From positions 1-48,423 of the forward strand of contig CAYWIM010000029.1 of the NCBI GenBank assembly GCA_964458325.1: DNA of 48,423 bases. The letters are read 5' to 3'. Source of the stretch: JAGMXM01 sp964458325. Lineage in GTDB: Bacteria; Verrucomicrobiota; Verrucomicrobiia; Limisphaerales; UBA1319. Made by a program: the position numbers and the translations under genes. Below the pieces are notes generated by a model that worked only from the letters and a program-made list of their open reading frames with translations, was not told the DNA's origin and searched no databases. Within the stretch, counting starts at the first letter, position 1; each line of letters starts with the position of its first letter. Positions 25,160 through 33,561 of the stretch are shown piece after piece.

Positions 25160-27948
25160 AGACGATGAACGCTTTCGGGCTGGCGTGCGGTTTGGCTTTT
25201 GTGGTCTCGACGAACGGCGCCGCGCCGGTGGATCGATACAACGTGGTCTGGAACTCGCCCAGCGCCAATCACCACGGCTCGATGCCGCTCGGCAACGGCG
25301 ACATCGCGCTCAACGCTTGGGCGACCCCCGAAGGCGACCTGCATTTCTACATCGGCAAGACCGACGCATGGGACGACAATGCCCGCCTGGTCAAGGTCGG
25401 CAAGGTGCGCGTTCATTTTGAGCCGAATCCATTCGGTGCCGGCAAGGCGTTCCGACAAGAACTCAAGCTGAACGCAGGATGCATCGAAATCTCCGCGGGC
25501 GATCCTCCGGAAACCCATCTCCGCCTCTGGGTGGACGCGAATCACCCGGTCATTCAGGTCGTGGCCAGGAGCACCGTTCCGCTCGAAGCCACGGCAGCCA
25601 TCGAGCTTTGGCGTGCTCACCAACAGGCGTTGGCCGAATTGCAGGTCAGCGACGTGATGATGAACCGCAAGGAGTCCGGCCAACAAGCCGCGGCGGCGAT
25701 CGTCGAACCCGACACCCTCCTTGTCCTCCCGGGCAATCGCATCGGCTGGTTCCATCACAACATCAAGTCGGTTGGACCCCAAATGATGGCGGAAATCCAA
25801 GGGCTGACCGGCTTCCCGCAACCGGATCCGTTGCTCCATCGGACGTTTGGCGCCGTCATCACGGCGGTCGGGGGCGAAGGACTCGATGGCCTGCGTCTGC
25901 GCTCGCCCCGGGGGACGTCGCATCGCTTCAGCATTTTCGTCCTCACCCGCCACCCCTCCACACCCGAACAGTGGCAAGCTGGCATGGACGACGCCATCCG
26001 CGGCGTCGAGGCGCAGGACTTCGCGGCGCGCCAGGCTTCGCATGAAACCTGGTGGAACGAGTTCTGGGAGCGCAGCTGGATCCGCGCGTCGATCCCCACC
26101 GGCGCCAGGGCATCTTTCACCTCGATTGTGCCCCGAAATCAGCATTCGGTCCGGATCGGTTTGGATCAAGCCGGCGGCAATCGGTTCGCGGGCCAGCTTG
26201 GCCGCGTGAGCCTTTTCGGGAAACCGCTTTCCGACGCCGAGATTGTCCAATGCGCCGGGCTCGATCGCGCCAAAGATGTGCCATCTGAATCCAGCCTGAT
26301 CTTCTCGGGCTCGAACCTGGAACCGCGGGTTGTGGCCCGCTCCGCGGCGTGGGCATTCTCCGCGGGCCTCACCGTCGAGGCGTGGTTGAAACCAGGCAGG
26401 CTCGGGAGCGGCGGGGCGCGGATCGTCGATAAAATCACACCTGGCCAGCGGGACGGTTTCCTGTTCGACACCTATCCCGGCAACAGCCTGCGTTTCATTT
26501 GTGGGGAGACCGAATTGACGCTCCCGGATGCCGTGCCGGCAAATCGGTGGACGCATGTCGCCGCCGTGGCGGACGGCGCGGCGAACGGCTGCCGGCTGTA
26601 TGTCAACGGCAGGCCCGTCGCGGACAACACCGCCCCCATCGTTCGCGACGAAGCGGCCTACGTCAGCCAGATGGTTCACCTCCAGCGATTCATCACCGCG
26701 TCCGCCGGGCGCGGCGCGTATCCGATCAAGTTCAACGGCTCGATCTTCACCGTCCCTCCCGGCGACACGGAAATGGATCCGGATTACCGCCGGTGGGGTC
26801 CGGGCTATTGGTGGCAGAACACCCGTCTGCCCTACATCAGCCTCTGCGCCTCGGGCGACTTCGATCTCCAGCGTCCCCTCTTCCGGATGTATGCCGGCGA
26901 GCTGCTCCCGCTCTGTAAATACCGCACGCGGCATTACCTCGGCCATGACGGCGCATTCTACCCCGAGTGCATCATGTTTTGGGGCGCGGTCTTCAGCGAA
27001 ACCTACGGCTGGACGCCCTTCGAGCAGCGCGCCGACAAGCTCCAGGAGAGCGGCTGGCACAAGTGGGAGTGGGTCGGCGGCCTCGAGCTCGCCTGGATGA
27101 TGCTCGACTTTTACGATCACACGCTCGATTCCCCATTCCTGCATCAGACCGCGCTCCCGTTTGTGCGCGAAATCCTGATCTTCTTCGACCAGCACTATCC
27201 CACGAACGCGCAGGGCAAACTCGTCATGCACCCCTCGCAAGCCCTGGAAACCTGGTGGCGCTGCACCAACGCCGCGCCCGAGCTCGCGGGCTGCATCGCT
27301 CTCACCGAACGCCTGCTGGCCATGCCCGCTGAACTCGCCTCCCCTGCTGAACGCGGACTCTGGCAACGCCTCCGCAACAAGCTTCCGCCGATCCCCGTGC
27401 GCCAGATCGATGGCAGGAAGGCGCTCGCGCCTGCCGAGTTCTTCGCTGACAAGCGCAATGTCGAGAACCCGGAGCTCTACGCGGTGTTTCCCTTCCGCCT
27501 CTTTGCCTTCAACCGGCCCAACGCCGATTGGGCCTTGACGGCACTCGAGCATCGCGGGGACCGGGGCCACTCGGGCTGGCGCCAGGACGACATCTTCATG
27601 GCCTGCCTCGGCCTCGCCGACGATGCCCGCCGAGCCGTCGTCAGCCGCGCCCGCAGCCATGATCGCAACGAACGTTTCCCCGCGTTCTGGGGGCCGAACT
27701 ACGACTGGACACCCGACCAGGATCACGGCGGTGTGCTGATGAAGGCCTTTCAGTCCATGCTCATGCAAACCGACGGCCAGCGCGTCTTTCTGTTTCCCGC
27801 CTGGCCGAAAGAGTGGGACGTGGATTTCAAGCTGCACGCCCCGCGCCAGACCATTGTCGAGGGCAGCTACCAGAACGGCAGCATGGCGCGGCTCAAGGTC
27901 ACGCCCGAGGCGCGCCGCGCCGATGTTCAACTGCTTCAACTCAAATAG
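25156..27948 (+). CDS. DUF5703-domain glycoside hydrolase with embedded LamG domain
   Basis: 930 residues with a signal peptide (MKTMNAFGLACGLAFVVSTN). The DUF5703 N-terminal beta-sandwich follows at once: YNVVWNSPSANHHGSMPLGN, GDIALNAWATPEGDLHFYIG, KTDAWDDNARLVKVGKVRV. After WWNEFWERSWIRAS (about residue 305) a LamG/concanavalin domain of roughly 190 residues is inserted (FGKPLSDAEIVQ, AGLTVEAWLKPGRLG, ANRWTHVAAVADGA, CRLYVNGRPVADN). The (alpha/alpha)6 barrel then resumes at LQRFITASAGRGAYPIKFNG and runs through HDGAFYPECIMFWGAVF to FPAWPKEWDVDFKLHAP. The fold resembles GH95 and related fucosidase or uronidase families; the sugar is unknown. ATG at 25156; MNAFGL at 25165 is an alternative start. 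A long antisense open frame covers it but is a GC artefact. Confidence 0.82.
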   Translation: MKTMNAFGLACGLAFVVSTNGAAPVDRYNVVWNSPSANHHGSMPLGNGDIALNAWATPEGDLHFYIGKTDAWDDNARLVKVGKVRVHFEPNPFGAGKAFRQELKLNAGCIEISAGDPPETHLRLWVDANHPVIQVVARSTVPLEATAAIELWRAHQQALAELQVSDVMMNRKESGQQAAAAIVEPDTLLVLPGNRIGWFHHNIKSVGPQMMAEIQGLTGFPQPDPLLHRTFGAVITAVGGEGLDGLRLRSPRGTSHRFSIFVLTRHPSTPEQWQAGMDDAIRGVEAQDFAARQASHETWWNEFWERSWIRASIPTGARASFTSIVPRNQHSVRIGLDQAGGNRFAGQLGRVSLFGKPLSDAEIVQCAGLDRAKDVPSESSLIFSGSNLEPRVVARSAAWAFSAGLTVEAWLKPGRLGSGGARIVDKITPGQRDGFLFDTYPGNSLRFICGETELTLPDAVPANRWTHVAAVADGAANGCRLYVNGRPVADNTAPIVRDEAAYVSQMVHLQRFITASAGRGAYPIKFNGSIFTVPPGDTEMDPDYRRWGPGYWWQNTRLPYISLCASGDFDLQRPLFRMYAGELLPLCKYRTRHYLGHDGAFYPECIMFWGAVFSETYGWTPFEQRADKLQESGWHKWEWVGGLELAWMMLDFYDHTLDSPFLHQTALPFVREILIFFDQHYPTNAQGKLVMHPSQALETWWRCTNAAPELAGCIALTERLLAMPAELASPAERGLWQRLRNKLPPIPVRQIDGRKALAPAEFFADKRNVENPELYAVFPFRLFAFNRPNADWALTALEHRGDRGHSGWRQDDIFMACLGLADDARRAVVSRARSHDRNERFPAFWGPNYDWTPDQDHGGVLMKAFQSMLMQTDGQRVFLFPAWPKEWDVDFKLHAPRQTIVEGSYQNGSMARLKVTPEARRADVQLLQLK

Positions 27949-28131
27949 CCTGCCCCATTTGAAAAGTTACGGAATGGTCATCGGCCTCAAAGCAGGCCAA
28001 AACCTGGGCCATGTCCGGATCGGGCATTCCAAGTTCACCAGATTGAATCCTCGGCAGGCCGTCGCTCTGTGAGATCCATGCAAGCCGCTTTCATCCGATT
28101 CTCCCAAAGCCGCCAGGATAGGCGGCCCATT
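27949..28131. other. Spacer between DUF5703 gene and the Ig/PA14 remnant
   Basis: About 180 bases without a recognisable gene. A minus-strand frame reads CRGFNLVNLECPIRTWPRFW then PALRPMTIP before a stop at 27967-27969. This has the look of a short non-functional open frame rather than a protein, although it could be part of a dispersed intergenic sequence. No hairpin with a T-run is visible after the DUF5703 stop. Confidence 0.3.
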
Positions 28132-28903
28132 GGTCCGGCCAACTATGGGCCAAGCGTCAGCGCCGAGGTCACCCTCACGGTGCTGGATCCCGTTCCCACC
28201 GTCACGAACGCGCCGGTCCGCGCGGTCGTGCATGTTGGCGAAACCGGGAATTTCCAGGTGGGAGCTGATGGCCATGTCGCGATCGGGTACCCGTTGAGCT
28301 ACCAGTGGCGTTTCAATGGGCTGGACCTGGCGGGCCAGACGAGCGCGGCGCTTTCCGTGCCGAACGCGCAGATCGCCAACAGCGGCTTTTATGACGTGGT
28401 GGTGGCGAATATGTACGGATCGGTCACCAGCGTCGTGGCCGTGCTGGACGTGCTGGCCCCGGGCGTCGTGCCGGGCGCCGGCGCCGGCCTGAGCGGCAGC
28501 TACTACAACAATCCCACCTATACCGAGGACGCGCCTCCCAGCCCGTTTGACGGCGCGCCGGCCTTGATGGAGCGGCACGCTGGCGCTCCCGAATGCCAAG
28601 AGCGACCTCGTGCTCGAATACTATGAAAAGACCGGGGGCGCGGTGGCGAAGCTGAGCTGGTCCGCCACCGGCATCCCGAAGCAGCCCGTGCCCCAGTCCC
28701 AGTTATATCCGCTGATCAGCCGACCCGTTCTGGGAATCGAGCGCAGCGGCGCAGACGTGATCCTCCGTTGGGACACCCCCCATTTCACGCTGCAGACGGC
28801 GACCAACATCCTCGGAACCTATGCGCCGATCTCCGGCGCAACCAGCCCCTACACCAACGCGATTGGGCCCGAGCCGCAGCGTTTCTTCCGGCTATCGCTG
28901 TAA
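28132..28903 (+). pseudogene. Remnant of an Ig-like plus PA14 secreted protein, frameshifted
   Basis: The first frame (from about 28132) carries an Ig-like strand end, SAEVTLTVLDP, then a full Ig-like domain (LSYQWRFNGLDLAGQTSAAL to SGFYDVVVANMYGSVTS), and then the start of a PA14 domain, AGLSGSYYNNPTYTEDAPPS, up to GAPALMER near 28573. The next ~15 bases change frame. In the second frame ALPNAKSDLVLEYYEKTGGA begins, which is the end of PA14, followed by SQLYPLISRPVLGIERSGAD and a C-terminal domain ending RFFRLSL at 28903. The PA14 core of roughly 80-90 residues that should lie between is missing. There is no credible start codon or signal peptide either. PA14 modules bind carbohydrate; this was once part of a large surface or glycoside-active protein. 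Confidence 0.72.
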
Positions 28904-28982
28904 TGGGCCGGACGAGCCCCTCGGTCGCTTTCACGAGGGCTTCGGAGCAGACCTCGCAAGAGGGGGCGCCTCGCGACGAGAC

Positions 28983-29855
28983 CTATTCGGCCGGGGCATC
29001 GCCGGCCAGGCGCTCCTGCGGATCCCATCGGGACCCTTTGTGGCGGCAGATCCCGCGGCGGGCCTGCGCGACGAAATCCAGCAGCGTGACGGCGGGCTCG
29101 CCTGGATACCGAGCGCGGGCGTCCTCGACGGCAGCCCGCAGGTTTCGCCCGCTCCGGAACAGCTCGCGATAGAGCTGCCGCAACTGGTTCCGTTGCGCGG
29201 CCGTGAATCCGGCCCGGCGCATTCCCACCACATTCAGCCCCGCGATCCGGTTCCTTTCACGGGCGATGCAAAACGGCGGCAGGTCCTGGCTGATCCCAGC
29301 GCCGCCTTGCATGATGGCCAGCGTGCCCACCCGGGCGAACTGGTGCACCAGGCAGTTGCCCGAGATGAACGCCCGATCCTGAATGACGGTGTGCCCGCCC
29401 AGGAGGGCGCCATTGGCCAGGATGACATGATGGCCCACCCGCGCGTTGTGCCCGACATGGCTGTGCGCCATCAGGAAGTTGTGGTCCCCAATCACGGTAT
29501 CCTCCTCCTCCCGATTGGATCGGTGGACGGTGACGTGCTCGCGAAAGCAGTTCGAGTCGCCGATGATGACCCGCGTCGGCTGGCCATTGTATTTGAGGTC
29601 CTGCGGCGCATCCCCGATCACCGCACCCGCATGAAACACATTGCCCGTTCCGGCCAGGACAAGCCCGGTCAGATAGACGTAAGGGCCCACCCGGCAGTTG
29701 GGGCCGAGCCGAACGCGGCCCTGGATGAACGCGTACGGCCCCACCTCGACCGTCGAATCGAGCTCGGCCTCGGGATCCACGATCGCCGTCGGGTGTATGC
29801 GCGGGCCTGGAGATCCTCCGGGGAAATCCGGACCAGCCGACTCGCTCGTTTTCAT
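28983..29855 (-). CDS. lpxA: UDP-N-acetylglucosamine O-acyltransferase
   Basis: 290 residues. It transfers a 3-hydroxyacyl chain from acyl carrier protein to UDP-GlcNAc, the first step of lipid A synthesis, which shows the organism makes an LPS-type outer membrane. Left-handed beta-helix hexapeptides run from IHPTAIVDPEAELDSTVEVG to about residue 190. The catalytic His lies in LMAHSHVGHNARVG, and GGHTVIQDRAFISGNCLVHQ and IAGLNVVGMRRAGFT are conserved. The C-terminal helical domain is somewhat extended (GICRHKGSRWDPQERLAGD) compared with the usual ~260 residues. The start overlaps the radC stop by ATGA. No lpxB, lpxD or fabZ neighbours are present, an unusual setting for this gene. Confidence 0.94.
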   Translation of the reverse strand: MKTSESAGPDFPGGSPGPRIHPTAIVDPEAELDSTVEVGPYAFIQGRVRLGPNCRVGPYVYLTGLVLAGTGNVFHAGAVIGDAPQDLKYNGQPTRVIIGDSNCFREHVTVHRSNREEEDTVIGDHNFLMAHSHVGHNARVGHHVILANGALLGGHTVIQDRAFISGNCLVHQFARVGTLAIMQGGAGISQDLPPFCIARERNRIAGLNVVGMRRAGFTAAQRNQLRQLYRELFRSGRNLRAAVEDARARYPGEPAVTLLDFVAQARRGICRHKGSRWDPQERLAGDAPAE

Positions 29856-30625
29856 GTGTAAAAATAGCCCAGCTCGCGCAGCGACACGTAATCCACCGGC
29901 CGATCTGGCGCGCGCCGGCCGAGTATGACGTGATCCAGCACCTCGATTTTTAGCAGCTGTCCGGCGCGGATCAAATCCCGAGTCACCTGGATATCTGCCT
30001 CGGAAGGGGCGGGGTCGCCGCTCGGGTGATTGTGGGCGAGGACGACGGCGGATGCGTTGGCATTGATGGCGGCCTTGAACACCTCGCGCGGATGGACCAG
30101 AAGGGTGTCGAGCGTTCCTTGCGAGATCGAGGCGACGCGGATCAGCTGGCGGCGGGTATTGAGCAGAACGACCTGGAAATGCTCGACATCGTATTGCCGG
30201 TTGGCCTCGCGGAGGAGATCGGCGACGCGGGCGGGAGTATCGAGCACGGGGGCCGTCTCGCGGGTCTCCTCGGCCAGGCGCAGCGCCAGCGTGAAGGCGC
30301 TTTTCAATGCGACCGCCTTGTCGCGCCCGACGCCGCGCACGGATTCGATCTCGATGAGCGGGGCCCGCGCAAGCCCATCGAGCGACTGGAACCGGCTAAG
30401 GAGGACCTGGGCGATCTCGAGGGCGGAGGCCCCGGCGGTGCCGGTTCGCAGGAGGATCGCCAGCAGCTCGGCGTTGCTCAGGCGATCGGCGCCGTGGCGG
30501 GCCAGCCGCTCGCGGGGCCGCTCGGCGACCGGCATGTCTTTCATCCGGGGCCCGCCCGGCTCGACCGGGGACGCCCACGGCCGATCCGCGGGGCGCGCAG
30601 CCGATGGGATCCCGGCCTGGCTCAT
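29852..30625 (-). CDS. radC: RadC family JAB-domain protein
   Basis: 257 residues from ATG at 30625 (MSQAGIPSAARPAD), overlapping the hflX stop by ATGA. The N-terminal UPF0758 helix-hairpin region reads PRERLARHGADRLSNAELLA and ESVRGVGRDKAVALKSAF. The C-terminal JAB1/MPN metalloprotease-like domain has the metal motif HNHPSGDPAPSEAD (H-x-H-x7-S-x2-D) and ends RPVDYVSLRELGYFY. Despite the name, a DNA repair role is not established; the family is linked to transformation and mobile-element biology. Length is normal. An alternative start, MKDMPVAERPRERL, lies about 27 codons in and would remove a proline-rich tail. Confidence 0.92.
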   Translation of the reverse strand: MSQAGIPSAARPADRPWASPVEPGGPRMKDMPVAERPRERLARHGADRLSNAELLAILLRTGTAGASALEIAQVLLSRFQSLDGLARAPLIEIESVRGVGRDKAVALKSAFTLALRLAEETRETAPVLDTPARVADLLREANRQYDVEHFQVVLLNTRRQLIRVASISQGTLDTLLVHPREVFKAAINANASAVVLAHNHPSGDPAPSEADIQVTRDLIRAGQLLKIEVLDHVILGRRAPDRPVDYVSLRELGYFYT

Positions 30626-31908
30626 GAGGCGCCCACGATGAACGGCTGGAACTGCCAGACCAGGTGGGGGGGAACGCGCGCCTGGAGCCGGGCCCGCGGG
30701 CCGGAGTAATCGGAGGCGATCACCTCGCCCGAGGCATGCAGCTGGGCGATCACACCCGAGGCCTCGTGCGGGATCTCCAGATCGATCCACTGCCGGATGG
30801 GCCGCAGCAGCCCGCCCACCTCGGCGCACAGGGCATCGAACCCCTCGCCCGTGCGCGCCGACACCGCCACCGCGCGCGGGCATCGATCCAGCATGTTCTC
30901 GATCGCGGCGCGGTCGCCGAACCGATCCACCTTGTTCAGCACAGTGAGGGTCGGCTTACCCCCCGCGCCGATCTCCTCGAGCACGTCGTTGACGGCGCGA
31001 ACCTGGTCTTCGACGCGCGGGTTGCTGGCGTCGACCACGTGCAGCAGCAGATCCGCCTGGACCACCTCCTCGAGAGTGGCTTTGAACGCCTCGACCAGCC
31101 GGTGCGGGAGGTTGCGGATAAATCCAACAGTGTCGGACAGCAGGACGCTCTGGCGAGTCGGCAGAACCAGGCGGCGAATGGTGGGATCCAGCGTCGCGAA
31201 GAGCTTGTCCTCGACGAACACTCCGGCGCCGGTGAGCGCGTTGAAGAGGGTGGACTTGCCGGCATTGGTGTATCCCACGAGGGAGGCCAGGGGCCATTGA
31301 TGCCGCCGCCGGCCCTGCCGCTGGGTCTGGCGCTGGCGCCGCACGGACTCGAGCTCCTTGCCGATGCGCACGATCCGCTCCTGCACCTTGCGGCGATCGG
31401 CCTCGAGCTGCGTCTCTCCCTCGCCGCCGCGCATGCCGATGCCGCCTTTTTGGCGGGAGAGATGCTCCCAGTACCGAGTCAGCCGCGGGAGCAGATGCTC
31501 GAGGATGGCCAGCTCGACCTGGAGCTTGCCTTCGCGCGTTCGCGCCCGCTGGGCGAATATGTCCAGGATCAGCGACGTCCGGTCCAGCACCTTGCGCTGG
31601 AGCACGCGTTCGAGGTTGCGGCTTTGCGCGGCGGTGAGATCGTCATCAACAATGATGGTGTCAGCGCCGAGCTCCTGGCAGCGCACCGCCCACTCGGCGG
31701 CTTTGCCGGACCCGAAGAAGGTTGCCGCCACCGGACGATCGAGCTTCTGAATCCCTTCGCCCACGACGCGGCCGCCCGCCGTCGCCGTGAGCTGCGCCAG
31801 CTCGTCCATCGAATCCCGAAGGTCCCAGCTCGAGCGCTCGCGCGTCTCCAGCCCCGCCAAAAAGACCTTCTCGATCTCCCGCTCAGGATGCAGTGCTAAT
31901 GCTTTCAC
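30622..31908 (-). CDS. hflX: GTPase HflX
   Basis: 428 residues if started at GTG 31908 (VKALALHPEREIEKVFLAGL). An ORF extending to 32013 exists, but it lies inside miaA and is not typical. The N-terminal HflX domain includes AATFFGSGKAAEWAVRCQEL and RTSLILDIFAQRARTREGKL, then the glycine-rich linker GGIGMRGGEGETQLEADRR. The GTPase domain has G1 GYTNAGKST, G3 DTVGFIRNLP and G4 NKVD. HflX binds the large ribosomal subunit and splits stalled ribosomes, notably in stress. The usual hfq neighbour is absent, but miaA, its classic neighbour in many genomes, is directly upstream with about 26 bp overlap. No strong Shine-Dalgarno is visible, consistent with translational coupling. Confidence 0.92.
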   Translation of the reverse strand: MKALALHPEREIEKVFLAGLETRERSSWDLRDSMDELAQLTATAGGRVVGEGIQKLDRPVAATFFGSGKAAEWAVRCQELGADTIIVDDDLTAAQSRNLERVLQRKVLDRTSLILDIFAQRARTREGKLQVELAILEHLLPRLTRYWEHLSRQKGGIGMRGGEGETQLEADRRKVQERIVRIGKELESVRRQRQTQRQGRRRHQWPLASLVGYTNAGKSTLFNALTGAGVFVEDKLFATLDPTIRRLVLPTRQSVLLSDTVGFIRNLPHRLVEAFKATLEEVVQADLLLHVVDASNPRVEDQVRAVNDVLEEIGAGGKPTLTVLNKVDRFGDRAAIENMLDRCPRAVAVSARTGEGFDALCAEVGGLLRPIRQWIDLEIPHEASGVIAQLHASGEVIASDYSGPRARLQARVPPHLVWQFQPFIVGAS

Positions 31909-33025
31909 AAATGTTGGAACAACCCTGATCCAGCGATTTTCGTGCCATGAAATCGCGGTAATCGCGCGCCAGGTCCGCGGCCACCGCGGTGGCGGATTCG
32001 CCCGGCTCGACATGGCGCCACCGGGCAGCCGGGGCCTGCCGCCTGAACCACGTCAGCTGCCTCCGCGCATACTGCCAGGTGCGTATCTTGACCCGCCGAA
32101 CCGTCTCGGCCAGGGACCACTGGCCGTCCAGGTATTCGACCACCTGGCGGTAGCCGATGGCCTGCATCGCGGTCGGATTGCCCCTCAATCCATCGGCCAG
32201 CCGCTTCTCTGTCTCTTCAACCAGACCCTGCCGAAACATCCGATCAACCCGATCGTCGATGCGCTTCTTCAGATCCTCGGGCTTCCGCGCGATCACACGG
32301 AACCAGCACGATTCGGATTTCCGGCCCGGCCCGCCGCGGACCCAGGCCGATTTCTGTGCGCTGAACGGGCGGCCCGTGATGCGGATCACCTCGACCGCTC
32401 GAATGATCCGGCGCGGGTTGCGGCGGTCGATCGTCGCAAAAGTCTCCGGGTCTCGAACTCGCAACTCCTCGAGCAATTGATGGATCGGTTGCCGCTCGAG
32501 GTCGCGGCGCAGCGCGGCGCACGCGCCTGGAGCGGCGCCCAAACCCTCGAGCAGTGCCTTGAAATAGAGCCCAGTCCCGCCAACCAAAAGAGGGATTCGA
32601 CCGCGGCCGCGCATGGCCTGGATGGCCTCGAGGGCAAGCCTCCGGAAATCGTTGGCGCTAAACGCGGTCTGGAGATCGGCCACATCGATCAGGTGGTGCG
32701 CCACACGCGCGCGCATCTCGGCCGACGGTTTGTCCGTGCCGAGGTCGAGCCCTCGATAAACTTGCATGGAATCGACGGTTACGATCTCGGCGCCAGTCTG
32801 CTCAGCGAAGAGCAGGGCGATCTCGCTCTTGCCGGCCGCGGTCGGCCCGCCGAGAAAAGCACATCCGATGGGATCGAACTCGCTGTTGTAGGATTGGCTG
32901 CCCCGAGAATCGGTACCAGGGCGCGCAGCGAATGGCGCGCAGACGTCCGCCAGAGGACCAGTCACACTGGCTGCAGCCTCCATATCCATGCGAAGCGGTG
33001 TTCCGTCCTGGGATGAGGGGTTCAT
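31883..33025 (-). CDS. miaA: tRNA dimethylallyltransferase
   Basis: 380 residues from ATG at 33025, overlapping the lspA stop by ATGA. It transfers a dimethylallyl group to A37 of tRNAs reading UNN codons. The P-loop is FLGGPTAAGKSE (about 57-68), followed by VTVDSMQVYRGLDLGTDKPS, the conserved D and Y region. Other blocks are PLLVGGTGLYFKALLEGLGA, AIGYRQVVEYLDG and IRTWQYARRQLTWFRR. MiaA is usually about 310 residues beginning a few residues before the P-loop. Here there is a ~50-residue unrelated N-terminal extension (VTGPLADVCAPFAARPGTDS) and no ATG closer to the P-loop, so the extension may be real or the true start a rare codon. Confidence 0.93.
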   Translation of the reverse strand: MNPSSQDGTPLRMDMEAAASVTGPLADVCAPFAARPGTDSRGSQSYNSEFDPIGCAFLGGPTAAGKSEIALLFAEQTGAEIVTVDSMQVYRGLDLGTDKPSAEMRARVAHHLIDVADLQTAFSANDFRRLALEAIQAMRGRGRIPLLVGGTGLYFKALLEGLGAAPGACAALRRDLERQPIHQLLEELRVRDPETFATIDRRNPRRIIRAVEVIRITGRPFSAQKSAWVRGGPGRKSESCWFRVIARKPEDLKKRIDDRVDRMFRQGLVEETEKRLADGLRGNPTAMQAIGYRQVVEYLDGQWSLAETVRRVKIRTWQYARRQLTWFRRQAPAARWRHVEPGESATAVAADLARDYRDFMARKSLDQGCSNICESISTAS

Positions 33026-33534
33026 GGGCCTCTGAGCCGAGCCGCGCCCCCTGCCATCTGCGCATGAGATCGGGCAAGCAACAGCACGAGTCCGACGCCG
33101 CTGCATATGGCCATGTCGGCAACGTTGAACGCGGGGAATCCCAGCTCCGGCCCTCCGCGGCGCTCGAGGTAGAAGTAGAGGAAATCGACCACATGGCCCA
33201 ACCGGACGCGGTCCAGGAGGTTCCCAGCGATCCCGCCCAGGATCAAGCCCAGGGAGACCTGTCCCATCAGGCGTTGCACCTCGAAATGCCGTCGAGCCAG
33301 GAACAGAAACAAACAGGCGCCCACCGACACGACCGCCAGGATCTGGTTGTTCCCGTAGAAGAGGCTCCATGCGGCGCCCGTGTTGCCGAGGTAAACCAGC
33401 TTGAAGAATCCGGGCACGACGACGTGGCTTTCCCCATAATACATCGACACCAGGATAATCCTCTTGGTCAACTGGTCCAGCAACAGAACCGAACCGGCGA
33501 TGGCAAGAAGTCGTAAAATGCTTTTATCTGGCAT
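33022..33534 (-). CDS. lspA: Lipoprotein signal peptidase (signal peptidase II)
   Basis: 170 residues from ATG at 33534 (MPDKSILRLLAIAGSVLLLD); a TTG 15 bases upstream is the alternative. It has four membrane helices. Catalytic aspartates D117 (GNLLDRVRLGHVVDF) and D140 (FNVADMAI) are in the standard motifs, with LGNTGAAWSLF before. It cleaves the signal from prolipoproteins after lipidation, including the LVAGC lipoprotein at 17677 and the SGNH lipoprotein at 42801 in this window. It starts 28 bases after the dnaN stop and overlaps miaA by 4 bp. Confidence 0.94.
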   Translation of the reverse strand: MPDKSILRLLAIAGSVLLLDQLTKRIILVSMYYGESHVVVPGFFKLVYLGNTGAAWSLFYGNNQILAVVSVGACLFLFLARRHFEVQRLMGQVSLGLILGGIAGNLLDRVRLGHVVDFLYFYLERRGGPELGFPAFNVADMAICSGVGLVLLLARSHAQMAGGAARLRGP

Positions 33535-33561
33535 TCGGCGCTGCCGCAAAGCCTCGAAGCG

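Noticed and set aside
25129..27939. A 936-residue open frame antisense to the DUF5703 hydrolase.
   Set aside because: It mirrors a strongly recognisable plus-strand protein. High GC at third positions removes stops from the opposite strand, and the antisense product has no recognisable domains.
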